A stretch of 64,000 bases of DNA from DATFYM01 sp035315065 (GCA_035315065.1 DATFYM010000041.1:31671-95670), one strand, 5' to 3'. Positions 9,126 to 18,149 are shown, counted from the first letter of the stretch. Numbers and translations: made by a program. Notes: generated by a model not told the origin, from the sequence alone.

Positions 9126-10265
9126 ATGGCAAGTCCCACCCGCCCGCAACTGACCGCCCTCACTTCGGCGCGCTTTTTCGCCGCCTTTCACGTTCTTCTG
9201 TTCCATAGCTGGGCGATGCAGGGACTCACTTGGGCACCCGGTTGGCTTCGGCAATTCGCCAGCGCCGGCTATGTGGCGGTCACGTTCTTCTTCATGCTCT
9301 CGGGTTTCATTCTGGTATACACCTATGCCGGCGAGCGCCTCAACGTGCGCCGGTTCTGGAGGGCCCGCCTCGCCAGGCTCTATCCGGTCTATCTGTTGTC
9401 TTTGCTGCTGACGGGGCCATTCTTCTTCTATGCCGTGCTGAAGCTCGACGTTCCTTACTTCGCGTACTTCAAGACGCACCTGGCCTCCACGTCAGCGCTG
9501 GTCATCACCCTGCTCCAGGCGTGGGTGCCGATGGCGGCGCTCGGGTGGAATGGTCCGGCGTGGGCTGTCTCGGTGGAGATCGCCTTCTATGCGCTTTTCC
9601 CCTTCCTCCTGGCGCGTTTCTCACGAATCTCGAGCCGCGGTCTCGCGGCCCTCGTCCTCGGCGCCTGGACCCTGGTGATCGCCGTCGATCTCACGTACGT
9701 CGTCTTGCGCCCCGATCACGTGGAGGTGAACTCCAGCACCGACTTCCTTTTCTGGCTGAGCGCGATTAAATTCCACCCGCTCATGCGCCTTCCGGAATTC
9801 ATGGCCGGGATGGCGTGCGGCTATTGGTTCGTGCGGGGAGGCCGGCATCCGAAGTTGGCCACTCCGCTGGTGCTGGGCGGCACGGCGGTGGCCCTGCTCA
9901 CGACCGCCCTTAGCCGCTACATTCCTTATCCGGTGATGCACACCGGCCTCTTTGCGCCCGCCTTTGCGGCCATCATTTATGGGCTAGCCCTGCGTCCCCG
10001 TTGGACGTCGTTCCTGGAAGGACGCTGGCTGGCGCTTCTCGGCGGATCAAGCTACTGCTTCTACCTGCTTCATGTCGTGGTCCTGGGCATGTTTTTCTTC
10101 TCGGATCCGCAGCACGCGGCCTCACTCTCGGTAGGCAGATGGTTTTGTGCGGCGGCTACCGCGACGCTCGTAGGAGTGCTCGTTTTTCGTTTCGTGGAAG
10201 AACCGGCTCGCAAACGATTGCGGGGGCGGCCGGCGCCAAGCCCGTTGGCCGTGAGCGCGGCCTGA
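9126..10265 (+). CDS. Acyltransferase family 3 membrane protein (OafA/YrhL-like)
   Basis: A 379-residue integral membrane protein with about ten helices. The N-terminus has the family signature LTALTSARFFAAFHVLLFH, where the His in the first helix is the conserved acyl-transfer residue, followed by GYVAVTFFFMLSGFIL and an RFWRARLARLYPVYL segment. The family moves acetyl or other acyl groups onto sugars of lipopolysaccharide, exopolysaccharide or antibiotics. Start 9126 is preferred over the in-frame ATG at 9087 because it places the signature helix at the usual position. The gene stands alone; its acceptor cannot be told from the context. Confidence 0.88.
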   Translation: MASPTRPQLTALTSARFFAAFHVLLFHSWAMQGLTWAPGWLRQFASAGYVAVTFFFMLSGFILVYTYAGERLNVRRFWRARLARLYPVYLLSLLLTGPFFFYAVLKLDVPYFAYFKTHLASTSALVITLLQAWVPMAALGWNGPAWAVSVEIAFYALFPFLLARFSRISSRGLAALVLGAWTLVIAVDLTYVVLRPDHVEVNSSTDFLFWLSAIKFHPLMRLPEFMAGMACGYWFVRGGRHPKLATPLVLGGTAVALLTTALSRYIPYPVMHTGLFAPAFAAIIYGLALRPRWTSFLEGRWLALLGGSSYCFYLLHVVVLGMFFFSDPQHAASLSVGRWFCAAATATLVGVLVFRFVEEPARKRLRGRPAPSPLAVSAA

Positions 10266-10279
10266 ACCCACGGTTAAGT

Positions 10280-10366
10280 TAGTGGGATCCAATTTGATGC
10301 TATAGCGGCGAGTTTACCTCGCTAAATGACGGCGTAAAGCCGCCTCTACGTCAAATTGACCCACTA
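10280..10366. repeat. Small palindromic element carrying the toxin stop codon
   Basis: The termini (10280-10297 and 10351-10366) are imperfect inverted copies of TAGTGGGTCAATTTGA. Between them are two further short hairpins (GCGAG..CTCGC and GGCG..CGCC types). The outer TAG of the right end is the stop codon of the ParE-like toxin gene. The right end resembles the right end of the element at 11014-11220. Confidence 0.65.
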
Positions 10367-10663
10367 CCCTTTCTCCTCCATCGGTTCTGCCGGCTGTTGT
10401 GCTCCGTGCCAGCATGCGACCACCCAAATGGTCCTTTCCTCCCGACGGTAAAAGAACCGATAGGGTGGAACGATCACCTCACGAAAAGGAAGATCCGGAA
10501 ACTCCGGGATTAGCCGACCGGACTCGGGAAATCGCGTGAGCCGGCGCAATGCCCGCTCAGCTCTCTTCCGGAACCGGATGGCTGCCGGTGGATTGTCCTT
10601 CAGAATGTACGACACCGCCTCGAGAAACTGCGCTCGTCCGGCGGGTGTGAACCGAAGTTTCAC
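10364..10663 (-). CDS. RelE/ParE family toxin
   Basis: A 99-residue basic protein starting at GTG, whose G and T overlap the antitoxin stop (GTGA at 10660-10663). It shows the ParE pattern: N-terminal helix pair (FTPAGRAQFLEAVSYI), Arg-rich helix, LTRFPESGRLIPE turn, then strands FREVIVPPYRFFYRR and IWVVACWHGA. ParE toxins act on gyrase and RelE on ribosome-bound mRNA; this one looks closer to ParE. It forms an operon with the Phd-type antitoxin upstream. The stop codon is provided by a palindromic repeat, which suggests that insertion set the present C-terminus. Confidence 0.88.
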   Translation of the reverse strand: MKLRFTPAGRAQFLEAVSYILKDNPPAAIRFRKRAERALRRLTRFPESGRLIPEFPDLPFREVIVPPYRFFYRREERTIWVVACWHGAQQPAEPMEEKG

Positions 10664-10941
10664 TTGGGGCCGCCGGGCAGAAGCACGTCCGCCTCGGCGA
10701 GGACCTCGTCCAGACTGAATCCCTTCCCCGCGGCGATTTCTTGTTCGCCCCGTGCCAGGAGGCGCAAGAGTTGACGCTCGTGTTCGCCGCGCTCGTAAGC
10801 CTCCAGGCTCAGAAGCACCGCGGTTGCCCTCCCCCGTTGCGTAATGACGACAGGCTGCCGCGACGATTTCGCCTGCTTCAAGGCGGCGGCGGCGTCTTGT
10901 CGAAGGTCGGTAATCGGAATGATCGCGGGCACCTTCCCCAT
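10660..10941 (-). CDS. Phd/YefM family antitoxin
   Basis: A 93-residue protein. Start 10941 is chosen because GGAGG lies 8 nt upstream and the product begins directly with the family N-terminus (IPITDLRQDAAAALKQAKSS) followed by PVVITQRGRATAVLLSLEAYE. This domain dimerises and binds the operator, while the C-terminal half (GFSLDEVLAEADVLLPGG) would wrap the toxin. The gene is first in the pair, overlaps the toxin start by 4 bp and probably autoregulates it. Confidence 0.9.
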   Translation of the reverse strand: MGKVPAIIPITDLRQDAAAALKQAKSSRQPVVITQRGRATAVLLSLEAYERGEHERQLLRLLARGEQEIAAGKGFSLDEVLAEADVLLPGGPK

Positions 10942-11013
10942 AAACGTAACCTCCAGACGTACGTCCAAAGATACCTCTCATGTTCCTCCACTGTCAACAG
11001 GGGCGGCTGGGTG

Positions 11014-11220
11014 GTGGTGTCAATTGGAAAAAAATGGAATCCACAGATTACGCAGATTTCGGAGATTAAGAGAAGAAATCGTCTCCTCGGCAATAAGTAA
11101 CCAGCACGTCGCGTGTTCATTGCGCCTGCGACAACGCCGAGTTCTCGGCCTGTGGCTCTTTTCTCAATCTGAGAAATCTGCGTAATCTGTGGATTCTATT
11201 CTTTCGTCAAATGACACCAC
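11014..11220. repeat. Inverted repeat with CACAGATTACGCAGATTT arms
   Basis: Arms 11014-11068 and 11166-11220 are about 80% reverse complementary, with the core GGAATCCACAGATTACGCAG and outer ends GTGGTGTCA..TGACACCAC. The ~97-bp centre has no gene. It lies on the promoter side of the toxin-antitoxin operon and shares its terminal motif with the element on the other side. Confidence 0.75.
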
Positions 11221-11361
11221 TACCGGCGGCTGTGTCCTCCTTCCTCTTCCTCAAACCTGCTTGCATTCGATGGCGGCTAAGTGTATCTTGCTCGTCAGCG
11301 GTAAATGAAAGAAGCGGGTCCCCAGTCGAGTTGTGATTATCCGACGGGGCGGGAGGGCCAC

Positions 11362-12042
11362 ATGAAGACTCGGGCACGGTCTGTGAGTCTGTTGGTCTTC
11401 CTTGCTTGTAGTGTTCCTGCCAGAGCAGATTCCGTCTTAGTGGGTACGACGGGGGGAGGCAGCGTCAACAACTTCGAGTTGACGGTCGGCAATTTCCAAT
11501 TTATCGCGCAAAGCTTCTCACTGAGCGACGCCGTAAGCGTTAGCGACATCAACTTGTTCATGTCCGGGTTCGGATCTGACCAGTTCACGGTCCAAGTCAC
11601 CGACACGATTGGTCCTTCAACGACGCCCAGCGATCTGCTTTTCCAGGCCGCTGACACATTCCCCGATACCGGCGGCGCCGTAAACGGCATGTGGGTATCG
11701 ACACCGGCGAACCTGTTTTTGGGACCTGGTGACTACTTCTTAGTCCTCAGCTCGAACCAGCCGTCAACTTACCAAGGTTGGGTTGGCGCGGGATCCGTAC
11801 TTCCCAGCTCGGTCGGTAGCGTCGGCTTGAACTACAATAGCTGCTGTAACCCGAATCACTCCTTGCCACCCGCTTCGTCGTGGATTGTCGCACAAGGTCC
11901 GGAAGGCTTCCAGATTGTCGGCACGGAGATCCCGGAACCGAACCCCCTCCTGCTTCTAAGCTCCGCCTTGGCCATCTCTTGGGGACTTACACGGAGAAGG
12001 CGCAGAACTTTTCCTTGTGTCTTGCATCGCCTGTGCCGTTGA
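11362..12042 (+). CDS. PEP-CTERM sorting domain protein
   Basis: A 226-residue exported protein. ATG 11362 follows GGGAGGG and gives a signal peptide ending near PARA-DSV. The body (about 25-200) is a Ser/Gly/Asn-rich beta-sandwich with no catalytic motif. The C-terminus has the exosortase signal: PEPNPLLLL, a hydrophobic helix, then a TRRRRR basic cluster; 10 further residues follow it, slightly long for this signal. In the family the tail is cut by exosortase and the protein released to the envelope or exopolysaccharide. No exosortase gene is in the window. Confidence 0.82.
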   Translation: MKTRARSVSLLVFLACSVPARADSVLVGTTGGGSVNNFELTVGNFQFIAQSFSLSDAVSVSDINLFMSGFGSDQFTVQVTDTIGPSTTPSDLLFQAADTFPDTGGAVNGMWVSTPANLFLGPGDYFLVLSSNQPSTYQGWVGAGSVLPSSVGSVGLNYNSCCNPNHSLPPASSWIVAQGPEGFQIVGTEIPEPNPLLLLSSALAISWGLTRRRRRTFPCVLHRLCR

Positions 12043-12527
12043 ACTCAGCAGTTTTTCGCAACGGCAGGTATTGTGGCGGCCGACGGCGGGAAAAACGGTG
12101 TGGGTGAATATCACGGCGCGAGAGAGTCAATCGAGGCCATCGACCGTCTTGCGGCCCCGGCGGGCTTGACGCGTTCGGCTTACATGGTGCAGTCCTCACT
12201 CAACGTCTTCTCTTCCAATCGTCAATCCTTCGCTTCACTCAGGACCGATCTGCAATCGACAATCCCCCTGCCGGCCGCCACGCCCGGAATCCCATGTGCA
12301 AAAATAAACTGCGAAAAACCTTGCGGGTGTGGTATGCTGTAACTGCGCTTAATTCAGCGGTTGTGTAGTGCGGTTGCTCCGGTCAAGTACTTGAGCTAGT
12401 ATTTCCCGCCTCCGGTTTCTCTCCGTAAGTCTTCAGCGCAATCTAAACAAGGCTGGCGAAGCACGTCGCTGCGCGCGGGCAGATGCTTGCACGCACCGTT
12501 ACTTTGGCCAGAGAAAAGAAGAGGTCA
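12043..12527. other. Spacer, no convincing gene
   Basis: About 485 bp. Short open frames on both strands lack start signals and family resemblance. It contains the promoter region of the helicase gene, but I could not pick a confident -35/-10 pair. Confidence 0.4.
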
Positions 12528-13628
12528 ATGCAGAGTTTTTCTGAACTACCGATTTCACCGTACACCCAGGAGCGGCTGTCGTCCGCGCGTTTTTCGACAC
12601 CGACTCCGGTCCAAGCCGCGGCGATTCCGCCGGCGCTCGAAGGCAAGGACATCCTCGCGACCGCTCAAACCGGGACCGGCAAGACGCTGGCTTTCCTGAT
12701 TCCGATCCTCGAACACCTGCTGCAAAACGATACGGCCGGAATCGCGGCGCTGGTGCTCGTCCCCACCCGCGAACTTGCCATGCAGGTTGCGGATCAGTAC
12801 AACATGCTGCGAGGGAAGCGACTCGCGCCCGCGGCCCTGGTGGCAGGCGGGTTGTCCGAACGAGACCAACTCGCCGCCCTCCGCCACGGCGCTCGCCTGG
12901 TGGTGGCCACTCCAGGCCGATTGGAGGACTTCCTTGGCCGCAATCTCATTAACTTCCGACCGCTGCGGCTGCTCGTGCTCGATGAGGCGGACCGCATGTT
13001 GGACATGGGTTTTATCCCCGCGATTCGCCGAATTGTGGCAGCCCTGCCCAAAGAACGCCAGACGATGTGCTTTTCCGCCACGCTGGCCGCCTCGGTGACG
13101 CACCTCGTCTACGATTACATGAGGAACCCGGTGCGGCTGGCCTTCGGGTCGACCATCAAGCCGTCGGAAAACGTGCGAGTCCAGGCCATTGAAGTCGCAG
13201 CGGATCGCAAACAGGAAGTGCTCCACCGCCTGCTCACCAAGGAGACGGGTCGCTGCCTCGTTTTCGCGCGCACCAAGCGAGGAACCGAGCGGCTGGCCAA
13301 GAGTCTGGTTCGCCAAGGGTTCGCAGCGGCCATGATTCATGGTGACCGCTCACAATCGCAGCGGACGGCAGCGCTCGCCGGATTCCAGCGCGGGCGCTTC
13401 CGCATCCTGGTCGCAACCGACCTCGCTTCCCGCGGCATCCACGTGCAAGACATCGCTCACGTCATCAACTACGACCTGCCGGGAGATGCCGAGAGCTTTA
13501 TCCATCGGGCCGGCCGCACCGGGCGGGCAGGAGAACGCGGCGTCGCCTCCACCCTTTTCGCTAGAGAGCAGCGGTCCGACTTGCTGCAATTGGAGCGAAC
13601 GTTGGGGGTCCAAATGGAGAGGATGTAA
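12528..13628 (+). CDS. rhlE: DEAD-box ATP-dependent RNA helicase (RhlE-like)
   Basis: A 366-residue core helicase. It shows the Q motif (FSTPTPVQAAAIP), motif I (AQTGTGKT), Ia (PTRELAMQ), Ib (TPGRL), II (DEAD), III (SAT), IV (CLVFARTK), V (ATDLASRGIHV) and VI (HRAGRTGRAG). It unwinds RNA duplexes in ribosome assembly or mRNA decay. It ends soon after motif VI without the long basic tail common in RhlE, so it is a minimal version; RhlE versus another DEAD protein is a tentative choice. An in-frame ATG at 12483 would add 15 residues. Confidence 0.9.
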   Translation: MQSFSELPISPYTQERLSSARFSTPTPVQAAAIPPALEGKDILATAQTGTGKTLAFLIPILEHLLQNDTAGIAALVLVPTRELAMQVADQYNMLRGKRLAPAALVAGGLSERDQLAALRHGARLVVATPGRLEDFLGRNLINFRPLRLLVLDEADRMLDMGFIPAIRRIVAALPKERQTMCFSATLAASVTHLVYDYMRNPVRLAFGSTIKPSENVRVQAIEVAADRKQEVLHRLLTKETGRCLVFARTKRGTERLAKSLVRQGFAAAMIHGDRSQSQRTAALAGFQRGRFRILVATDLASRGIHVQDIAHVINYDLPGDAESFIHRAGRTGRAGERGVASTLFAREQRSDLLQLERTLGVQMERM

Positions 13629-13632
13629 GAAG

Positions 13633-13735
13633 AATTGCCGATTGCCGATTGCCGATTGACGATTGGAAGGAAGACGCAAGCCAAGCCGTTTCAGTTTTCC
13701 AATCTCAATCGAAAAACGTCAATCGGTCGATTCTA
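13633..13735. repeat. Heptamer palindrome, family E
   Basis: Left tract of GATTGCC/GATTGAC units (13633-13668) faces a complementary tract CAATCTCAATCG...GTCAATCGG (13699-13735). It sits directly after the helicase stop. Confidence 0.7.
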
Positions 13736-13781
13736 AGGACTGAGAACTGAGAAGGTGTGAAGCAATTGCGAAGGAGCTTCC

Positions 13782-13887
13782 AACACAGAGACACAGAGAA
13801 GAATGGGAACCTCGGGAACAAAACGACATCTTCATGTGATTCTCTTTTCTCTGTTCTCTGTGTCTCCGTGCCTCTGTGTTTAATTCT
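13782..13887. repeat. Octamer palindrome, family F
   Basis: ACACAGAGACACAGAGA on the left faces CTCTGTGTCTCCGTGCCTCT on the right. Relatives are at 34190-34540 and 39227-39340. Confidence 0.75.
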
Positions 13888-13926
13888 TCAGGCCTTCTGA
13901 GAACTGAAAACGAGAAGGCAATGCGT

Positions 13927-16239
13927 CTACATCCGCTCAGGAACCTGGATTCCCAGCAAGTCCAGGGCGTGAGCGAGCGTTTGGCTGACCAGGTAGACCA
14001 GGTAAAGCAGGAACTGTTGGCGCTTCGCATCCGCTTCCGCGAGGATGCGGTGGTGATGATAGAAGTTGTTGAAGGCTTGCGCCAGGCGAAAGGCGTACTT
14101 GGCCACCACGGCAGGTTCCTCCCCAGCGATCGCCTGGTCTACGAACATTTCCAGTTGCGCGGCCACCAGCGCCATCTCCCAAAAGTCGCGGCCGGCGTCC
14201 CCGGAGAGAAACGTCTTGAGCCGCTCGGCAGGGACCGCGTTTCCCAAGCTCTCCGGCTTCCATCCCGGGTGCGCGTCCTCGAACTTGCGGAAGATATTGC
14301 GCGCCCGCACCACGGTGTACTGAAGATATGGTCCTGTCTCGCCCTCAAACGCCAGCGCCTCTTTGAAATCGAAGGCGATGATGACGTTGCGCGAGAACTT
14401 CAGCAGGAAGTAGCGTAGCGCCGCCACTGCGATCGTCCGGGCGATGCCGCGCTGCTCGGCCTCTTCACCACCCACCTCTCGCGAACGCACTTCTTCGAGA
14501 GCCTTGTCGATGAGCCGGTCGATAAGGTCGTCGGCCTTGATGCCCAGCCCCTTGCGCCCGGAGACCTCCACGTAGCCCTTGCCCTCGTCGCTCACCTCGT
14601 AACCCATCTCGCGCGCGCAGCTTGGCGAAAGTCCCACCACCTCGTAAGCGAAGTGATGCAGGTGCTCTGCCTGTTCGTGGTAACCAAGGGCATGGAAGGC
14701 CGCCACCACCACGTTTTGCAAATACGATTGCCGAGTATCGATGACGGCATAGGCCGCGGAAGCGTGCCCGAAACCAGTAGCCGGAAGGCGGAAGGCGGAA
14801 GGCTGCCCAGGGTCAGTAGGCGGTTGGCGGAAGGCAGAAGGCTGCCCAGAGTCAGTAGGCGATTGGCGGAAGGCAGAAGGCAGCCCGGGTTGTGTACTGT
14901 CTTCGGCGTGCTGCCCGCTGTCTTCGGCGTGCTGCCTACCGCCTTCTGCATACTGCCTACTGCATTCTGCATTCTGACTACTGCCTTCTGCGTACTGCCT
15001 ACTGCCTTCTGCATACTGCCCGCCGCCGTCTGCCGGATCCGAACTGGTGCACCAAACGATGCGCCCGTCCGCATAGCGATGGAAAGGCTTGTAGCCAAAG
15101 TCCCGGCCGAGCAGGCCGAATTTCCAGAGGTGATAGGCGATATCTTTGCCGACGTAGGTCACCGTACCGTTCGAACGCACGATGATCTTGACGCCTTCCG
15201 GCGCCGCTTCTTCTTCCTCTCCGGCTGCGCCGGCGCTGGATGGTGAACTCTCGGGCGTGGTCTTCTGGCTGCCCTCCTTCGATGGTTGACTCTCTTCCAG
15301 CCGCATCACCCAGCATCCGCGATTCTTCCCCGCCTCCTCCAGCCAGATCGCCTTGCGCTCCCGCATCAGCTCGAAGGCATACTTCCAGAAGTGGAGCCGT
15401 AGAATCTCGCTCTCACCCACCAGCAAGTCATAGCGGACGCCGATTCGCAGCATGGTCTCGAGGTGGGCGCGCACGATAGCCGTAGAGACCAGTTCGGCCA
15501 TCGCGGCCAGGTCCCCGTGACCCTCTTCCACGGCTTGCAAGGTCTCTCCGCGCAATACCCGCAGGCTCTCATCGCTGTCGTAAAACTGGAAGACGCGCGC
15601 GTAAAGGTCCCAGCAGTAATAGTCGAACCGGATGTTGGGATCGGCGATGAGGCGGCGAACGTCTTCGAGGCCTTTGCCCTCGAGGTGCCGAAAGCCGACG
15701 ATCACGTCCGCTACCTGCACTCCCGTATTATCGATGTAGTTCTGGATTTCCACTACGTGGCCGCGAAAGCGCAGCAGGCGGACAAACGTATCGCCGAGGA
15801 CAGAATTGCGCAGGTGGCCGATGTGCGCCGCCTTGTTGGGATTGATGCTGGTGTGCTCCACCAGAACTTTGCCGCCGGCAGGGATGGCGGCCTGTCCGTC
15901 GCTCGGTTGGGCCGCGGGGGCGAGTTCGCCGGATCTCAGGGCGAAGGCGCCAATCGCCAGGGCGGCACGGTCCAAATGCAAGTTCAAGTAGCCGGCGCCC
16001 GCGATAGAGACACGATCCACGCCGACGATCGGCAGAAGGCGCGGCGCCACTTGCTCGGCGATCTTGCGTGGCGGCTGGCGAAGTTGTCGGGCGAGTTCAA
16101 AGCACGAGGTGACGGACAACTCGCCCAAGTCGACGTTGGGCGGAAACCCCAGCACCGGCTGGGCGACCTCAATGCCGAAAGCCTCGCGTACGGCTTGGAC
16201 GAATTTCTCGCGCACCCGCTGCTGGATCTGGAGATACAA
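13927..16239 (-). CDS. argS: Arginyl-tRNA synthetase with an in-frame repeat insertion
   Basis: Charges tRNA-Arg in the cytoplasm. TTG at 16239 is chosen as start because GGAGGAG lies 8 nt upstream and the product opens with the ArgS N-terminal additional domain (YLQIQQRVREKFVQAVREAF). Class I signatures are present: HIGH at residues 139-142 (NKAAHIGHLRNS) and the KMSKS-equivalent VSGRKGLGIK. The C-terminal DALR anticodon domain ends in LGIQVPERM. At 770 residues it is some 200 longer than usual. The excess includes a Ser/Glu-rich linker (about 325-355) and a heptapeptide array of about 87 residues (about 403-489) made from a palindromic DNA repeat. Both lie in a surface loop region of the catalytic domain, so activity is probably kept. 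Confidence 0.95.
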   Translation of the reverse strand: MYLQIQQRVREKFVQAVREAFGIEVAQPVLGFPPNVDLGELSVTSCFELARQLRQPPRKIAEQVAPRLLPIVGVDRVSIAGAGYLNLHLDRAALAIGAFALRSGELAPAAQPSDGQAAIPAGGKVLVEHTSINPNKAAHIGHLRNSVLGDTFVRLLRFRGHVVEIQNYIDNTGVQVADVIVGFRHLEGKGLEDVRRLIADPNIRFDYYCWDLYARVFQFYDSDESLRVLRGETLQAVEEGHGDLAAMAELVSTAIVRAHLETMLRIGVRYDLLVGESEILRLHFWKYAFELMRERKAIWLEEAGKNRGCWVMRLEESQPSKEGSQKTTPESSPSSAGAAGEEEEAAPEGVKIIVRSNGTVTYVGKDIAYHLWKFGLLGRDFGYKPFHRYADGRIVWCTSSDPADGGGQYAEGSRQYAEGSSQNAECSRQYAEGGRQHAEDSGQHAEDSTQPGLPSAFRQSPTDSGQPSAFRQPPTDPGQPSAFRLPATGFGHASAAYAVIDTRQSYLQNVVVAAFHALGYHEQAEHLHHFAYEVVGLSPSCAREMGYEVSDEGKGYVEVSGRKGLGIKADDLIDRLIDKALEEVRSREVGGEEAEQRGIARTIAVAALRYFLLKFSRNVIIAFDFKEALAFEGETGPYLQYTVVRARNIFRKFEDAHPGWKPESLGNAVPAERLKTFLSGDAGRDFWEMALVAAQLEMFVDQAIAGEEPAVVAKYAFRLAQAFNNFYHHHRILAEADAKRQQFLLYLVYLVSQTLAHALDLLGIQVPERM
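14772..15034. repeat. Family M heptamer palindrome inside argS
   Basis: One half (14772-14895) carries GGCGGAAGGCAGAAGGC units in ~39-bp periods. The other (14905-15034) carries CTGCCTACTGCCTTCTGC units, roughly reverse complementary. As 7 and 3 are coprime, three DNA heptamers encode one seven-residue unit (RQYAEGS, SQNAECS, RQHAEDS) without a stop. Related DNA lies between nuoD2 and nuoC2 (48363-48447). Confidence 0.85.
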
Positions 16240-16288
16240 GCAGAGATCTCCTCCCGTCCTTCCCCGAGGAAGGTCGGTACGCTGTGTC

Positions 16289-16367
16289 GGTAGACGGTAT
16301 ACGGCATACGGTAGACAGGGAAGAGCGTTCTTTGCCCCCTTATTCCGTCTACCGTCTACTGTCTGCC
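16289..16367. repeat. Heptamer palindrome, family B
   Basis: GGTAGACGGTATACGG units (16289-16320) face CCGTCTACCGTCTACTG units (16345-16367). It forms the spacer upstream of argS, and the stop of the next gene lies 6 bp away. Confidence 0.75.
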
Positions 16368-16372
16368 TCCTT

Positions 16373-16630
16373 CTAGTGCAGGGCCTTGACGGCCTCCTCG
16401 CACTCCCTGATTGACTCGTCGATCGCCCGCATAGCCCTGTCCCGGTGACCGTAGCCGTCATCGAGAGCACCTTCGAGATGCTTCCGGGCCTTGTGCAAAT
16501 CTTCAAGGGCGTCCCGGTACTCCGGGTGCTCGGCAGGAGCAGGTTTGGCGAGCGCGCTGTGCAGCACCGGGATTACCAGCGCGCCTAACAGCATCAACGA
16601 GCCGATGAGAATCGACAGCGTTCTTTTCAT
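16373..16630 (-). CDS. Small exported helical protein, 85 aa
   Basis: ATG 16630 follows a strong AGAGGAGG. The product has a signal peptide (MKRTLSILIGSLMLLGALVI to ALA) and a mature part of about 55 residues with charged heptads (LEDLHKARKHLEGALDDGYG, then HRDRAMRAIDESIRECEEAV), predicted as two amphipathic helices in the periplasm. The single Cys could dimerise. I cannot assign a function. It lies between the LytS-type kinase and argS on the same strand. Confidence 0.7.
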   Translation of the reverse strand: MKRTLSILIGSLMLLGALVIPVLHSALAKPAPAEHPEYRDALEDLHKARKHLEGALDDGYGHRDRAMRAIDESIRECEEAVKALH

Positions 16631-16755
16631 GGGTCCTCCTCTAGAGTTCCTTGGTTCGCTCTTGACCCACCGAGCGTCGCAGATTAAAGCGACCCGTCTC
16701 CAGGTCCAAATCGACATCCTACTACAGGATTTAACGCACGTCCTGAATGGGCTTC

Positions 16756-18147
16756 TCACCGTGCGACTGGAGCGGGTTCCGAGACGGCGTGCGCCTCGGC
16801 CGTGGCCAGTTCGGGGATTTCGAACCGGATCGCGGTTCCTTCACCCAGTTGGCTGTCAATCTTGAGAGAACATTCGTGCCCGTAGAGGACCTTCAGCCGC
16901 TCGTGGACATTGCTGATGCCGATCCCCGAGGCGTAGACCTCATGCAGGCGCTCGGGGGGAATTCCGATCCCGTCGTCGATCACTCCCAGGACGAGCCGTC
17001 CGTGCTGGCGCGAGGCGCGAAGCGTGATGGTGCCGCCGTCGATCTTGGGGCCAATCCCGTGACGGATAGCGTTTTCCACCAGCGGCTGCAGGATCATGCT
17101 GGGAACGAGCATCTCCAACGTATCGGGGTCAATTTCCTTGGCGATGTGGATCTTGTCGCGACCGAAGCGGACGATCTCGATATCCAGATAGTCGTCGATA
17201 AAATCAAGCTCCTGGCGAAGCGGCACAAAATGGACCTGTGTCTTGAGCCGCCGACGGAGGATGTTGGAGAGTTTCAACAGCACCGTGCGCGCCGTGTCCG
17301 GATCAAAGCGAATGAGGGACGACACGGTGTTAAGGGTGTTGAAAAGAAAGTGCGGGTTGATCTGGCTGATCAGCGCGTCGACGCGCGCCTGCATCAGCAG
17401 CCGTTCCTGCTCCTCGAGCTTGCGCTCGATCCTGGTATTGTTCCAGATACGCAGCGGAAGGCCCACGCCAATCAGCGTCGCCAGCACAATCATGCCTTCG
17501 GTCCAGGGATTCGGCGAGGAGAGGAAAAACAGTTGATGCGGCGCCATGCGGCCGAACGTCATGCGGGCCAGTTCCAGCACCACGCAGATCAAGCCCAGGA
17601 GAAGTTGCCAGTCGAGCCCCGGATGCCGAAAGCGCTGCTGGATGGAGCGATAAAGGCTGCGATCGATGAAAGGCGAGAACTTCCAGATTTCTTCCTTGTC
17701 GGGACAGACCCAGCGCGCCGTCCCCGCCACGACGGCATAGAGAGCCACCATGGGCACCGCGAGTTGTTCATAAGGGAAGCGGGCCACAATTCCTAGGATT
17801 GGGTGCGGAATGAGGAGCGCCGGCAGGCTGACCATCATGCCCACCGTCAGCGCCACGATGGTGCCGCCGATGAGCCCGGCGACCACCGTGATTTCCAGCG
17901 TCGCGTCGGCGCCCTGGTAACCTGCCCCCTGTTTGGCGCCCAGGATCCGCGCCAGCACTCCCAGCGAGAACGGCACTCCCAGCACCACCGCCAGGAGCAG
18001 CTTTTGCTTGGGGGTCCGTTGTTCAATGAAGAGCAGGCGCTTGAAACCCTTGGCTCGCGCTACGATGCTGGCCAGGGAGGCGATCAGCCCCAGCTTGATC
18101 AGCAGGGTGACAAGAATGGTTGCCGCGGAGTTGAGCCTTGGGTCCAT
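16756..18147 (-). CDS. LytS/YehU-type sensor histidine kinase
   Basis: A 463-residue kinase. The N-terminal half holds about six membrane helices (1-250), including a GKVP-free hydrophobic block of unknown sensing role. Coiled coil at about 255-275 leads to the His_kinase domain with QINPHFLFNTLN (phospho-acceptor His) and an HATPase_c domain (LVENAIRHGIG, GVIDDGIGIP, GIGISNVHERL). Kinases of this class pair with LytTR response regulators, but no regulator gene is adjacent. The start codon is followed upstream by the family J palindrome, which separates it from thiS. Confidence 0.9.
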   Translation of the reverse strand: MDPRLNSAATILVTLLIKLGLIASLASIVARAKGFKRLLFIEQRTPKQKLLLAVVLGVPFSLGVLARILGAKQGAGYQGADATLEITVVAGLIGGTIVALTVGMMVSLPALLIPHPILGIVARFPYEQLAVPMVALYAVVAGTARWVCPDKEEIWKFSPFIDRSLYRSIQQRFRHPGLDWQLLLGLICVVLELARMTFGRMAPHQLFFLSSPNPWTEGMIVLATLIGVGLPLRIWNNTRIERKLEEQERLLMQARVDALISQINPHFLFNTLNTVSSLIRFDPDTARTVLLKLSNILRRRLKTQVHFVPLRQELDFIDDYLDIEIVRFGRDKIHIAKEIDPDTLEMLVPSMILQPLVENAIRHGIGPKIDGGTITLRASRQHGRLVLGVIDDGIGIPPERLHEVYASGIGISNVHERLKVLYGHECSLKIDSQLGEGTAIRFEIPELATAEAHAVSEPAPVAR

Positions 18148-18149
18148 TG

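Noticed and set aside
12073..12342. 89-residue forward open frame
   Set aside because: No ribosome binding site, no family pattern, biased composition.
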